DNA of 64,000 nt from Glandiceps talaboti. Taxonomy: Eukaryota > Hemichordata > Enteropneusta > Spengelidae. A model generated the notes under the pieces. It was not told the DNA's origin and did not search any database. It saw nothing but the letters and a program-made list of their open reading frames with translations. The stretch covers positions 18,588,151 through 18,652,150 of the forward strand of contig NC_135563.1 of assembly GCF_964340395.1 (NCBI RefSeq), written 5' to 3'. Within the stretch, counting starts at the first letter, position 1. Every line of letters begins with the position of its first letter. Below are positions 59,001 through 64,000 of the stretch, in pieces. Position numbers and translations under genes: made by a program.

Positions 59001-60649
59001 GTTACTTTTGTTTAAAGGGACACAGTCTGTAACTTTATAGTCTTTGGTGGTTACTTTTGTTTAAAGGGGCACAGCCTTCATCAGATATTCAGATTTTATA
59101 CTTGGGGGATTTAAAATTAAAATTCTCATGTGCACCTCTAGTAATGCATGTGAAGTGTGTGGAGCAGAAGTTATGGTGTTGATCAAGAAATTGAATGTTC
59201 ATTATTTTTATGATGCACCTAATGTTTGTAATGTTGTAATGTTTTCAGGTACCGAAAATTACAGAGTATGTTTGTCTTTCTTTTACAGACTGGAATGAAA
59301 CAACATATACAGGGAGTCCACATAACCATACTGAGTTGATTCTGCCATTAGTTCTACAGTACCTAACACCTACAGCTGTGTCATTCTTTGGTTTGGGTGC
59401 TGTGTCGGCTGCAGTCATGTCATCAGCTGACTCCTCCATACTTTCAGCAAGTTCAATGTTTGCACGCAATGTCTATAAATTAGTATTCAGACAGCAGGTA
59501 AGGTTTTGTTCTGACCTTTAACCTATCAATTACATTTAGTATGCAGTAAGACAAATTGTGTGACCTGTGACCTTCACCTTCTGAATTACAATTCTGCATC
59601 CAAGCAGACGGCATTTCTTGCTGTGACCATCAACCTATCTGAATAAAATAGAAAGGAAAGGGCCAATGCTATTCGGTAGTGGCATTGATGTTTCCAAAAT
59701 TCTTCCCACATATGAGAGGAACTGTCCAGACTTCAGCTTTGTTGCATGTTTTACAAAAATGCTGATATTTTTAAGTTTTCAAATGATTTTGGTTGAAAAA
59801 TAGCCATAGTGATAGAATATTTACCTAGTTCACACTGTACACAAAACATCATTTTGAATCACTCAATTTGACATTTATGAGCTGTTGTCAAAAAATATCT
59901 TTCTTTGTTTCGTGGTCACCTACCTGTTGAATATTGTATTATTTTTTTTTGTTTTCTAGGCTTCAGAGAGAGAAATCATTTGGGTCATGCGTATATCTAT
60001 CTTTTTCATCACTGGATTTGCAGCATTCATGGCAATCGTCATAGAAACCATTTACGGATTATGGTATCTGTGTTCTGACTTGGTCTATGTCATTCTCTTT
60101 CCTCAACTCTTCTGTATTGTGTACTTCAGTGGATGTAACACCTACGGTTCATTGCTTGGATATATCGTTGGTCTTATACTACGGCTAGGTGGTGGAGAAC
60201 CATTGTTGAGTTTAAAACCTTACATATTTTACCCATTATATGATGAAGCAGAAGGGCAGTTATTCCCATTCCGTACGTTTTCAATGTGTATGTCGTTCCT
60301 AACGATACTTATTGTTTCCTACTCACTGAAATGGCTATTTGAAAAAAATTACATCCCGAAACATTTCGATGTTTTCCAAGCAATTGTTAACGTACCGGAG
60401 AGACCTCGTGAAAAGTATCAAGACATAGAAGATGATATTGCCCTGCAAAAAGTCGTCAAACAAACAGATGGAGTTGGAATGACAGAAACCATTAATCCAT
60501 TTTCAGCAGACTACGGTTCAGCAAGAAGTGAGATCACCGGATTGACACTACCGCCACCCAGTACAAGTAGTTCTAAAGAACCTCTGAAAGAGGATACTCC
60601 AAGTTCACCAGAAACGCCTGATGTTGCTGATGATGGAAGAATTAATTAA
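30073..60649 (+). CDS. SLC5A7: High-affinity choline transporter 1 (SLC5A7/CHT1), eight coding exons, complete
   Basis: Join of 30073-30238, 55893-56000, 56724-56879, 57298-57446, 58183-58314, 58530-58683, 59289-59497 and 59960-60649; 1,764 nt, 587 residues plus TAA. Every junction is GT/AG and intron phases run 1,1,1,0,0,1,0 with the frame kept throughout. The family is the Na+/Cl- coupled solute:sodium symporters (LeuT fold, 13 membrane segments), and CHT1 imports choline into cholinergic terminals, the rate-limiting step of acetylcholine synthesis. Hallmarks read from the translation: [18 protein letters not shown] (53-70), [10 protein letters not shown] (about 103-112), [14 protein letters not shown] (about 173-186), GGIPWQ (about 240-245), [17 protein letters not shown] (about 332-348), YGLWYL (about 390-395). 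Two N-glycosylation sequons lie in one loop (N291-E-T, N301-H-T). The cytoplasmic tail after about residue 487 is divergent, with NPF at 537-539 and a Pro/Ser-rich end. I recall the collinear human protein; no alignment was run. Confidence 0.97.
30304..30384. repeat. Near-perfect hairpin element next to the coding exon 1 donor
   Basis: Left arm 30304-30327 (GCCTAGAATCCAGG...) pairs with 30361-30384 (...CCTGGATTCTAGGC) at 22 of 24 positions, and pairing continues inward for about 12 more nt. It begins 66 nt after the splice donor. A (GTAT)n run follows directly. The end word GGATTCYAGGCTAG is shared with the 55.38-kb element. Confidence 0.85.
30388..30431. repeat. (GTAT)n microsatellite
   Basis: About eleven tandem GTAT units immediately after the hairpin at 30384. 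Confidence 0.97.
31425..31629. mobile_element. MITE-like element with ACTGTAAACCTGGA terminal inverted repeats
   Basis: 205 bp. The left end ACTGTAAACCTGGATATTTT is inverted at the right end, AACATTTCCAGGTTTACAGT. It has no coding capacity. Elements with ACTGTAAACCTGGAAA ends are, to my knowledge, common in marine invertebrate genomes. A target duplication is not clear. Confidence 0.8.
31849..32216. mobile_element. MITE-like palindromic element, GGGGAC-end family, copy 1
   Basis: About 368 bp. The left end GGGGACGCCACTTCAGGAAA, then ACATTTTCATAAACAGTGGG, is inverted at the right (CCATAGTTTATGAAAATGTT, TTCCTGGAGTGGCAGTCCCC). Inverted identity continues through TTGCGATTTCAGAGAA. TTAA occurs at both edges, which would fit a piggyBac-type target, but the exact ends are uncertain. 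A second copy is at 47275-47636. Confidence 0.85.
35031..35485. repeat. Dispersed repeat bounded by G run and C run, copy 2
   Basis: Opens with a 16-G run and TACCACTGGCCAGTTCTAGT, carries several CATTTTAGACC words and GGCACATATACGT, and ends in long C runs at 35453-35485. Same layout as 9664-10060. The flanking homopolymers are complementary, so the whole unit can fold back. Confidence 0.8.
37517..37932 (+). repeat. Left long terminal inverted repeat with palindromic minisatellite
   Basis: The outer part reads ATATAACAGCTTCCGGAAAA. Positions 37725-37806 hold three units with period 30, each centred on the perfect 20-bp palindrome AAAATATTGGCCAATATTTT. Looser ATATTGGCCAATAT copies continue to 37925. 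The 124-codon open frame ([10 protein letters not shown] repeats) is a by-product of the array. Confidence 0.9.
37992..38026. repeat. (TG)n microsatellite
   Basis: About 17 TG units, just inside the left long TIR. Confidence 0.97.
39181..39196. repeat. G16 homopolymer
   Basis: Sixteen uninterrupted G preceded by a T/A-rich (ATTT)n stretch, inside the long-TIR element. Confidence 0.95.
39595..39749 (-). CDS. Candidate terminal exon of the minus-strand element gene
   Basis: Acceptor CTTTGTTTTTCAG is followed by a frame reading [20 protein letters not shown] and then [19 protein letters not shown], ending GER-stop. The pattern G-[DE]-W-[IV]-V-x-Y-[DE] ... G-x-[IV] ... V-x-F-[LM] ... G resembles a small C-terminal module seen in many uncharacterised, often transposon-linked, animal proteins. 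That resemblance is from memory. A stop just after the CAG in this frame means the true acceptor may be a few bases further in. Confidence 0.35.
40907..41153 (-). CDS. Candidate internal exon of the minus-strand element gene
   Basis: A good acceptor (TTGTTGTTTGCTTTAG) precedes about 81 open codons containing [35 protein letters not shown] and [13 protein letters not shown], then TAA within a donor-like ATG|GTAATC. The composition looks protein-like, unlike most frames nearby. I do not recognise the family; it may be a transposon-encoded protein or its remnant. Confidence 0.35.
41492..41596 (-). CDS. Candidate first coding exon of a minus-strand gene inside the long-TIR element
   Basis: On the minus strand an in-frame TAG is followed at once by ATG, 35 open codons ([14 protein letters not shown]..., ending SESSEIV) and a consensus donor GTG|GTAAGTG. 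Local CpG density is higher than in the surrounding intron. No family is recognised. The phase (0) does not match the next candidate exon, so an intermediate exon or decay must be assumed. Confidence 0.3.
43218..43753. repeat. Secondary inverted repeat built on GAGACCATGAACTGAG
   Basis: Arm 43218-43290 (CTGAGACCATGAACTGAG, TCTCAGTTTGCCAAAAATAG, GAGACCAGTCTCGG) is inverted at 43681-43753. The gap of about 390 bp includes a stretch (about 43540-43640) that also resembles 40745-40830 in direct orientation. Confidence 0.8.
43848..44238 (-). repeat. Right long terminal inverted repeat
   Basis: Reverse complement of the left arm. The first 83 codons of the spurious frame (44196 down to 43948) read the same in both arms. 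Palindromes recur at about 43949, 43979 and 44009. The outer end is GGAAGCTGTTATAT. Inner ends diverge more than outer ends. Confidence 0.9.
44239..47274. other. Intronic stretch right of the long-TIR element
   Basis: CpG is locally higher to about 44.6 kb (GCGTGG, TTCGCACGCAAT, GCCGTATT), then AT-rich and CpG-poor. A C-rich tract lies at about 44410-44436. No exon is recognised. Confidence 0.6.
46408..46484 (+). repeat. (AAT)n and GCGCTATACAGCAC repeat tail
   Basis: A short ATA-type trinucleotide run followed within 60 bp by CAATGCGCTATACAGCACTA. The combination of (AAT)n with an AGCGCTTTACA-like word is a familiar dispersed-element end in marine invertebrate genomes (from memory). Confidence 0.45.
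47275..47636. mobile_element. MITE-like palindromic element, GGGGAC-end family, copy 2
   Basis: About 362 bp. The left CCATTCCAGGAAAGAGAAACA, then TTTTCATAAACTATTCTGG, is inverted at the right (CCATAGTTCATGAAAATGTC, TTTCCTGGAGTGGCATTGCC). Shares TTTCAGAGAGAT, GAAATCGCAAGTAA and AAATCATGAAATGACTC with the copy at 31849-32216. Outer ends are decayed. Confidence 0.85.
48303..48329. repeat. TTGACCC short tandem repeat
   Basis: Four GACCCTT units right after GTGACGTCAC (a CRE-like palindrome, 48291-48300). It resembles stacked nuclear-receptor half-sites, but function is uncertain. Confidence 0.7.
50276..50726 (+). repeat. ~90-bp minisatellite, five units
   Basis: Units start at about 50276, 50363, 50450, 50541 and 50632. 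The last three are nearly identical (CAGACAGTTGGCCAATTAAA ... CTACCGATAAAAAAGCTGTA ... GATAACTTGACTAACATTT) and the first two are diverged. The gradient suggests expansion from one side. Confidence 0.9.
52963..53136 (+). repeat. 18-bp minisatellite CTCTATATCGTGAATGYC
   Basis: About ten units with variants (CATGAAT, TTGTGAAT, one with an ATAATCATG insertion). The frame encodes an LYRECP repeat, but it has no flanking coding signal. CpG is kept at most CGTGAAT positions. Confidence 0.9.
53488..53705 (+). repeat. Degenerate ~50-bp tandem repeat (GGCATTTCCAAGATATT)
   Basis: Four to five units at about 53488, 53542, 53581, 53632 and 53686 sharing GCATTTCCAAGATATYCAC, ATTGCCTAGAAA and GGTCCAAAAT. 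Open frames across it are not gene-like. Confidence 0.8.
55092..55382. mobile_element. Composite MITE-like element with hairpin and GGTTACCC ends
   Basis: A hairpin (GGAATCCAGGCAAATGG at 55092 paired with 55129-55145) is followed by a unit with TCTCGGTTACCCAG at 55152 and GGGTAACCAAGACT at about 55355 as inverted ends. The right edge TGGATTCCAGGCTAG matches the inverse of the left GGAATCCAGG. The interior matches 21113-21268. The 80-codon minus-strand frame is not recognised as protein. Confidence 0.75.
55754..55768 (-). promoter_or_regulatory. CTCF-like core site
   Basis: The plus strand reads AGCGCCATCTAGTGG. The minus strand, CCACTAGATGGCGCT, fits the core CCASYAGRKGGCRSY at every position. 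It sits 125 bp upstream of coding exon 2, at the 3' end of the giant intron. CTCF and its core motif are conserved across bilaterians; occupancy is inference. Confidence 0.5.
55893..56000 (+). CDS. SLC5A7: SLC5A7 coding exon 2 (residues 56-91)
   Basis: Starts in phase 1 and completes an Ala codon, then reads [16 protein letters not shown] and [15 protein letters not shown]. This is the invariant CHT1 segment that follows TMTA. Donor is GTAAGT and the exon ends in phase 1. A CTCF-like site lies about 125 bp upstream of its acceptor. Confidence 0.96.
56001..56723 (+). other. SLC5A7 intron between coding exons 2 and 3
   Basis: 723 bp. Holds a G-rich tract near 56140-56154 and a non-coding stretch (about 56220-56350) reminiscent of the sequence after the (TG)n at 38 kb (ATTTGGTGG). 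No exon or conserved element is recognised. Confidence 0.85.
56724..56879 (+). CDS. SLC5A7: SLC5A7 coding exon 3 (residues 92-143)
   Basis: Encodes [20 protein letters not shown], then the [18 protein letters not shown] block and [11 protein letters not shown], all typical of CHT1. The acceptor is TGCTTCAG. The donor is GTAAGT, phase 1. The Pro of the vertebrate FAKPMRS motif is Gln here. Confidence 0.96.
56880..57297 (+). other. SLC5A7 intron between coding exons 3 and 4
   Basis: 418 bp, AT-rich. Contains the first copy of a 21-bp GC-rich motif, TATAGCGCCCCCAGAGTTAG plus T, at 57213-57233 that recurs in the next intron. Nothing else is seen. Confidence 0.85.
57213..57233 (+). repeat. GCGCCCCCAGAGTTAGT motif, copy 1
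   Basis: A 21-bp GC-rich word identical to 57846-57866. The following 25 bp (GTGAT...TTTTGTTT...) are also similar. Embedded in AT-rich introns. Confidence 0.7.
57298..57446 (+). CDS. SLC5A7: SLC5A7 coding exon 4 (residues 144-193)
   Basis: Reads [20 protein letters not shown] followed by the diagnostic [20 protein letters not shown]. The acceptor is CTGTTACAG and the donor GTAAGT. The exon ends in phase 0 after TTG. Confidence 0.96.
57512..57542. repeat. (TTCA)n microsatellite
   Basis: About seven TTCA units inside the intron between coding exons 4 and 5. Confidence 0.9.
57846..57866 (+). repeat. GCGCCCCCAGAGTTAGT motif, copy 2
   Basis: Same 21 bases as 57213-57233, one intron further on, 633 bp away and in the same orientation. 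Confidence 0.7.
58183..58314 (+). CDS. SLC5A7: SLC5A7 coding exon 5 (residues 194-237)
   Basis: Starts in phase 0 with [20 protein letters not shown] and ends WIDYALLL. It matches the CHT1 loop and helix that follow the TDVVQL motif (human ISVPFAL...YSWLDSFLLL). The loop residues are lineage-specific. Acceptor CACTTCCAG, donor GTAAGT, 44 whole codons. Confidence 0.94.
58530..58683 (+). CDS. SLC5A7: SLC5A7 coding exon 6 (residues 238-288)
   Basis: Encodes [19 protein letters not shown] and the following helix to [13 protein letters not shown]. This is one of the most conserved stretches of choline transporters. Acceptor GTTTTGCAG. The donor CGTAAGT leaves the exon in phase 1. The upstream intron is only 215 bp. 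Confidence 0.97.
58684..59288 (+). other. SLC5A7 intron between coding exons 6 and 7, with a small tandem repeat
   Basis: 605 bp. Three tandem copies of a 49-bp unit lie at 58931-59075. Otherwise AT-rich DNA with no recognised feature. Confidence 0.85.
58931..59075 (+). repeat. 49-bp tandem repeat, three units
   Basis: Units start at 58931, 58980 and 59029. The shared core is GGTTACTTTTGTTTAAAGGG then CACAGTCTGTAACTTTAT. Units two and three are nearly identical. Confidence 0.9.
59289..59497 (+). CDS. SLC5A7: SLC5A7 coding exon 7 (residues 289-358)
   Basis: The loop reads [17 protein letters not shown] with two N-glycosylation sequons; the first is at the position of the human DWNQT site. 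It is followed by [39 protein letters not shown] and [13 protein letters not shown]. The [12 protein letters not shown] motif is the CHT1 signature in the core helix of the transport site. Donor GTAAGG, phase 0. Confidence 0.97.
59498..59959 (+). other. SLC5A7 last intron
   Basis: 462 bp, AT-rich, ending in a long T tract and TTTTCTAG acceptor. A TGTGACCTGTGACCTTC direct repeat lies near 59560. Nothing else is seen. Confidence 0.85.
59960..60649 (+). CDS. SLC5A7: SLC5A7 terminal coding exon (residues 359-587)
   Basis: Begins [11 protein letters not shown], matching the ASDKEIVWVMR of vertebrate CHT1. It then covers the last four membrane helices ([55 protein letters not shown]) and the cytoplasmic tail. 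The conserved Glu of GGEP is residue 438. The tail differs from the vertebrate one: an acidic DIEDD stretch, an NPF tripeptide at 537-539 and a Pro/Ser/Thr-rich end. Vertebrate CHT1 is retrieved by clathrin endocytosis through a dileucine-type tail signal. No obvious equivalent is seen here, and the NPF is a possible EH-domain ligand (inference). Confidence 0.97.
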   Translation, partial: ASEREIIWVMRISIFFITGFAAFMAIVIETIYGLWYLCSDLVYVILFPQLFCIVYFSGCNTYGSLLGYIVGLILRLGGGEPLLSLKPYIFYPLYDEAEGQLFPFRTFSMCMSFLTILIVSYSLKWLFEKNYIPKHFDVFQAIVNVPERPREKYQDIEDDIALQKVVKQTDGVGMTETINPFSADYGSARSEITGLTLPPPSTSSSKEPLKEDTPSSPETPDVADDGRIN

Positions 60650-61036
60650 AATAACGATGAAATATTTTAGCACTTTGGGTACTTAATATGAGGGACAAAA
60701 CAAACTCTTTCAAGAAAACATGGCATGTGGTCAGATATTTTTTGAGCAGGAGATTTTGATGAAAAAACCCAGGGTAACATGTCAAGGAATATTCTACAGG
60801 GCTATAACACATACATTCCACAACAGCTCTTAGTCTTAAGTTTGTAAAAAATTATGAAATAACCCCCTTACCCAAAGTTTGTCAGGTATTGCGTCAGATA
60901 CTAAAACTTAATGTTTCTTGTTTTTTTATTAATCAACTTTATTGAATTCCAAAGTTACCTGTTATCAATAACAATTTAATAGTTGAAATGAAAAACACCA
61001 ACAAAAGACATTATCATAGTGACGAGTGACAATGAA

Positions 61037-61173
61037 TCACATGATGCCCTAGAACAGCAATGATTGGATGGTTAAGTCACTTGATGCCCCAGAACAGCAA
61101 CCATTGGATGATTATGTCACATGATGCCCCAAAACAGCAATGATTGGATGATGATATCACATGATACCCCCCA
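61037..61173 (+). repeat. 40-bp tandem repeat in the 3' UTR/flank
   Basis: Units start at 61037, 61077, 61117 and (partial) 61157 with the pattern TCACATGATGCCCCAGAACA then GCAATGATTGGATGATTATG. It lies about 400 bp after the stop codon. Confidence 0.9.
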
Positions 61174-61548
61174 AAAGGAGTTCAATGTGACTTATAACAA
61201 AGATGTAGTCTTGGAATATGTACAATTAAGGTCAAAGGTCATGAGAATAGTATCTGAATCTTTGAAAGACAAAAAACCCTAGATTAAGATGACAAAGTTT
61301 GAAATGCGGTGAAAGAAAAAAAGAAGGGAATTAATTAATCAGAAGGTTTTTGACGAGATGATAAGATAACATGAAAATGAAAGACAATGATTTAAAACAA
61401 ATTTTCGGTGGAAGTGTTAATTTGTCAATTTTGTGCTGTATCTTCAAATCCATTGAAAAATGGGCGAATCAGCAGAAAGACACAACTCTGTCACAAAATA
61501 TTTGAATTGGGATAAAAAATTGTCAAGATTATTCGATGATACTGCCAA

Positions 61549-61554
61549 AATAAA
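61549..61554 (+). terminator. Candidate poly(A) signal AATAAA
   Basis: Canonical hexamer about 0.9 kb after the stop codon. It is in AT-rich DNA where such hexamers occur by chance, so the assignment is weak. Confidence 0.3.
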
Positions 61555-62274
61555 TTCAGAGTTTGTGTTATGACTCTAACAATTGTGAACAATTGAGAAC
61601 TACTTTTAATCCATTTTTATATTCAAGATGGCAAGGTCAGTTATTTTTGTGAAGGGTAGATTACAGTATGGACAGTATTAAGATTTAGTGGAGGGAGTGG
61701 GAAAGCTGAAATATATTAGTATTTGTGGGTTATAGATTTCAGACATTATTGTTAATAATATGTGTACATGTATCTAATGATGTTAAAATGAATATGATGT
61801 AAAAAATATGAGATTTTGTAATACAGTGAAAATATAATGAAATGATGATGACGACGACTATGACGACGACAATAATGGCACCGTTGGTGATTATGACGAT
61901 AATGGTGAGAATAGAACTAATAATTATGTGACCGTAAACTGTATTGCACAAGATTTACAAAAGATAGAAGATTATGAAATAACCAAACAAATATATATTG
62001 TGACATTTGAGACATACAACATGTATTTGACACTGTTAGAAGTGTGTGTGTGTGTTAAAAGAGCTCAAGCAGTTATGTTAAGTAAACTCATTTAATTTAG
62101 ATCTTTCTCTTTAAGTGAGAATTAGTATGAAGGGTAGGAATTCAATTGTCCTGACCTTGGTGCATATGTATTCATCATTTATTCCTCGTATTGTTACTAT
62201 GGTAACAGTGAGGTGATAATGAAGTAAAATTAATACATTTGGAGGGGAACAGGAACAAAGCCTTTAAAGTAGTG

Positions 62275-62432
62275 TGACCTTTGGTGTCAAAGGTCATTAA
62301 CCAGAATTCCACACAAACTTCATGATGACCTATGGTGTCAAAGGTCATCAGACTCCATGTTAATTTCATGGTGTCACAGATCATTAACCAGGATTCCACA
62401 GATTTCATGATGAGCTGTGGTGTCAAAGGTCA
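62275..62432. repeat. Tandem array of AGGTCA everted palindromes
   Basis: Three copies at 62275-62296, 62326-62347 and 62411-62432 of TGACCTNTGGTGTCAAAGGT plus CA, with a degenerate fourth near 62366-62381. The first copy is a perfect inverted repeat (TGACCTTTG-GTGT-CAAAGGTCA). AGGTCA is the nuclear-receptor half-site; here half-sites are everted with a 10-bp spacer. Confidence 0.8.
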
Positions 62433-63330
62433 TGACCCAGGAAAGTATTGGTGTGTAACTATGGTAATGAAAACATGTAATAGCTTTGCTGTGACTTAAC
62501 TTTTAGTAGTAACAAACTGAAAATATAGCAATATTTAATGATATGAAAGGTTTTCAACTGATCGGTAAATCAAGAATAATACGATCCTTTTGAAAATTTT
62601 AATCTGATATTGTGATATATTTTCTTTTCATAGAAAACATAGTTTTATACATTCATGTAACCTGCTATGTGGAGAACCGATATACAGGATGAGCTCAGAA
62701 TTTCATCAAAGTGTGTGGCCAATTTTTATGAAGTTATTGCTTTTATTTTAATTTCTGTTTTAATGACACAGCATTATTACATGTAGAGAGGATTGCCATT
62801 TCCAAAATGGATGCATTGTGTTCAGGTTTCATTCTCAAGCTGTGATGATGTCACTTCCTGTGTTGTCAAACTTTTGTCTTTATTCATTTTGTTCAACAAT
62901 AGTTTGAATTTTTATCAAGAGACATTTTTCTGTTCTTACTTTTTTTCATTTTAAAAAATCTTTTGAATTGCACTCTTTCAATTTATTTTGTGTCTTAAGA
63001 CATTAGTGATGATTTGTAAGACATTTTCTTCGAGATACAATTAAGATTAGTTTTAACCTTTCAACTATAAACACTGAGTTGATATGTAAATTTTGAATTG
63101 ACCAAGATAACAGATTCCTAATGTTTTCAAGTCTGGTATTTCTGTATATGTGGAATCTGTCATAAACAATTACAAGTGGTATATGTAGGGACATAATATT
63201 TTGCTAACACAAGTTGTAGTCTGCTAATAATCCAAGCCTGTAAAAAGCTGGAAATATATTTAGGATATGAAGAATCCATGTTTTATTCTACTTTGGAACT
63301 ATCTCATACTAAAATTCTGGTACATCCAAT

Positions 63331-63460
63331 GTCTCAGTCTGTAAGATACACCATGACATGTCCTCACACGTCAGTCAACCCCCTCCCAGAGGAGGCCATT
63401 GACGACACAAAGGATCGTACAGTCTATCGATATCTAAACCTAGGAATAATCAAATTGTAG
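63331..63460 (+). other. CpG-richer open segment in the 3' flank
   Basis: Reads QSVRYTMTCPHTSVNPLPEE then AIDDTKDRTVYRYLNLGIIK before TAG. It has several CpG in 130 bp against a nearly CpG-free background. It has no recognised family and could be a coding exon, conserved UTR or chance. Confidence 0.25.
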
Positions 63461-63683
63461 AGTTGAGAAAGAATTGGTTAAGATCTTTTTGTTGCTTACA
63501 GTCAACGTGTTTGAAAATTTTGCATTATTTGGCATTTTACAAACTTAAAAAGAAATTATTTTATTCTTATTAATGATACATTATACAAATACATAAATGC
63601 AAAATCAATACAACATATTGATAATCTTAACAATGATGCATCGCATGTACCCTATGTCCTTAATGCCATTCAGCACCCTTCTA

Positions 63684-63703
63684 CCCCCCCCCCCCCCCCC
63701 CCC
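63684..63703. repeat. C20 homopolymer
   Basis: Twenty uninterrupted C followed by GTCTCG. Confidence 0.97.
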
Positions 63704-63911
63704 GTCTCGTCCAAGTCAGCTCTGACTTTGTTATGATTGTTGTAACCATGGAATTGTGAGAGAGACATCTTAAATGTACACTTTCTACTTTTGTTTGTCA
63801 GTTACAATTTGAAAAAAAAAACGTTTATTGGTAAAAAAATGAGAATTTTGCATATGCTTCTCAAACATGTGGTTGCATACTAATTATAGCTTTACCATAT
63901 TTTAAAGTTGA

Positions 63912-63917
63912 AATAAA
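63912..63917 (+). terminator. Candidate distal poly(A) signal AATAAA
   Basis: Canonical hexamer 3.3 kb after the stop, shortly before the window ends. Would imply a long 3' UTR that includes the palindrome array. Confidence 0.2.
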
Positions 63918-64000
63918 AATGTGCCAGTTTCACTACCTCAGACTAACCCCACAAATCTACACTAAAAACCAAGATATGTTTGTATTTATTCTGTAATATT

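Larger units (their letters stand above)
60650..64000 (+). other. Probable long 3' UTR and 3' flank
   Basis: AT-rich sequence after the stop. Includes two tandem arrays (61037-61173 and 62275-62432), a GAY-rich run near 61843-61880, a C20 tract (63684-63703) and a small CpG-richer open segment at 63331-63460. The mRNA end cannot be fixed from sequence. AATAAA hexamers occur at 61549 and 63912. Confidence 0.5.

Overview
The window is eukaryotic, AT-rich and intron-rich, with many microsatellites, poly-G/poly-C tracts, small inverted-repeat elements and minisatellites. It holds one gene that can be assigned with confidence: a complete plus-strand orthologue of the high-affinity choline transporter (CHT1, SLC5A7). 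Eight coding exons between 30,073 and 60,649 splice, all at GT/AG junctions in compatible phases, into a 587-residue protein; human CHT1 has 580. Invertebrate-style CpG patterning, the repeat families and the protein suggest a non-vertebrate bilaterian, probably marine. I cannot name the phylum or species from the sequence.

Layout. 1-7,860: 5' flank with ordinary CpG frequency, long (GA)n, (TA)n and (CATA)n arrays, and a promoter-like segment with a consensus splice donor near 3.45-3.68 kb. 7,861-29,963: CpG almost disappears, as expected of a methylated invertebrate gene body. This interval holds a small TIR element family whose end has been amplified into a 46-bp minisatellite, a G-run/C-run bounded repeat, a degenerate ~145-bp tandem array and a local CpG rebound at 27.3-27.7 kb that may be a proximal promoter. 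29,964-30,238: 5' UTR plus the first coding exon. 30,239-55,892: a single 25.7-kb intron between coding exons 1 and 2. It contains MITE-like elements, minisatellites and a ~6.7-kb element (37,517-44,238) bounded by ~400-bp near-identical inverted repeats, with minus-strand exon-like coding pieces inside. 55,893-60,649: coding exons 2-8, compact, with introns of 0.2-0.7 kb. 60,650-64,000: probable long 3' UTR and flank with two short tandem arrays, one made of AGGTCA-type palindromes, and several possible poly(A) signals.

Biology. The transporter recovers choline into cholinergic nerve terminals for acetylcholine synthesis. The membrane core is strongly conserved. The cytoplasmic tail is lineage-specific and carries an NPF tripeptide and a Pro/Ser-rich end. 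The most unusual structures are the long-TIR element in the giant intron, the sharp CpG boundary at about 7.86 kb, and the palindrome-rich satellites. No prokaryotic features, CRISPR arrays, rRNA or tRNA genes were found.
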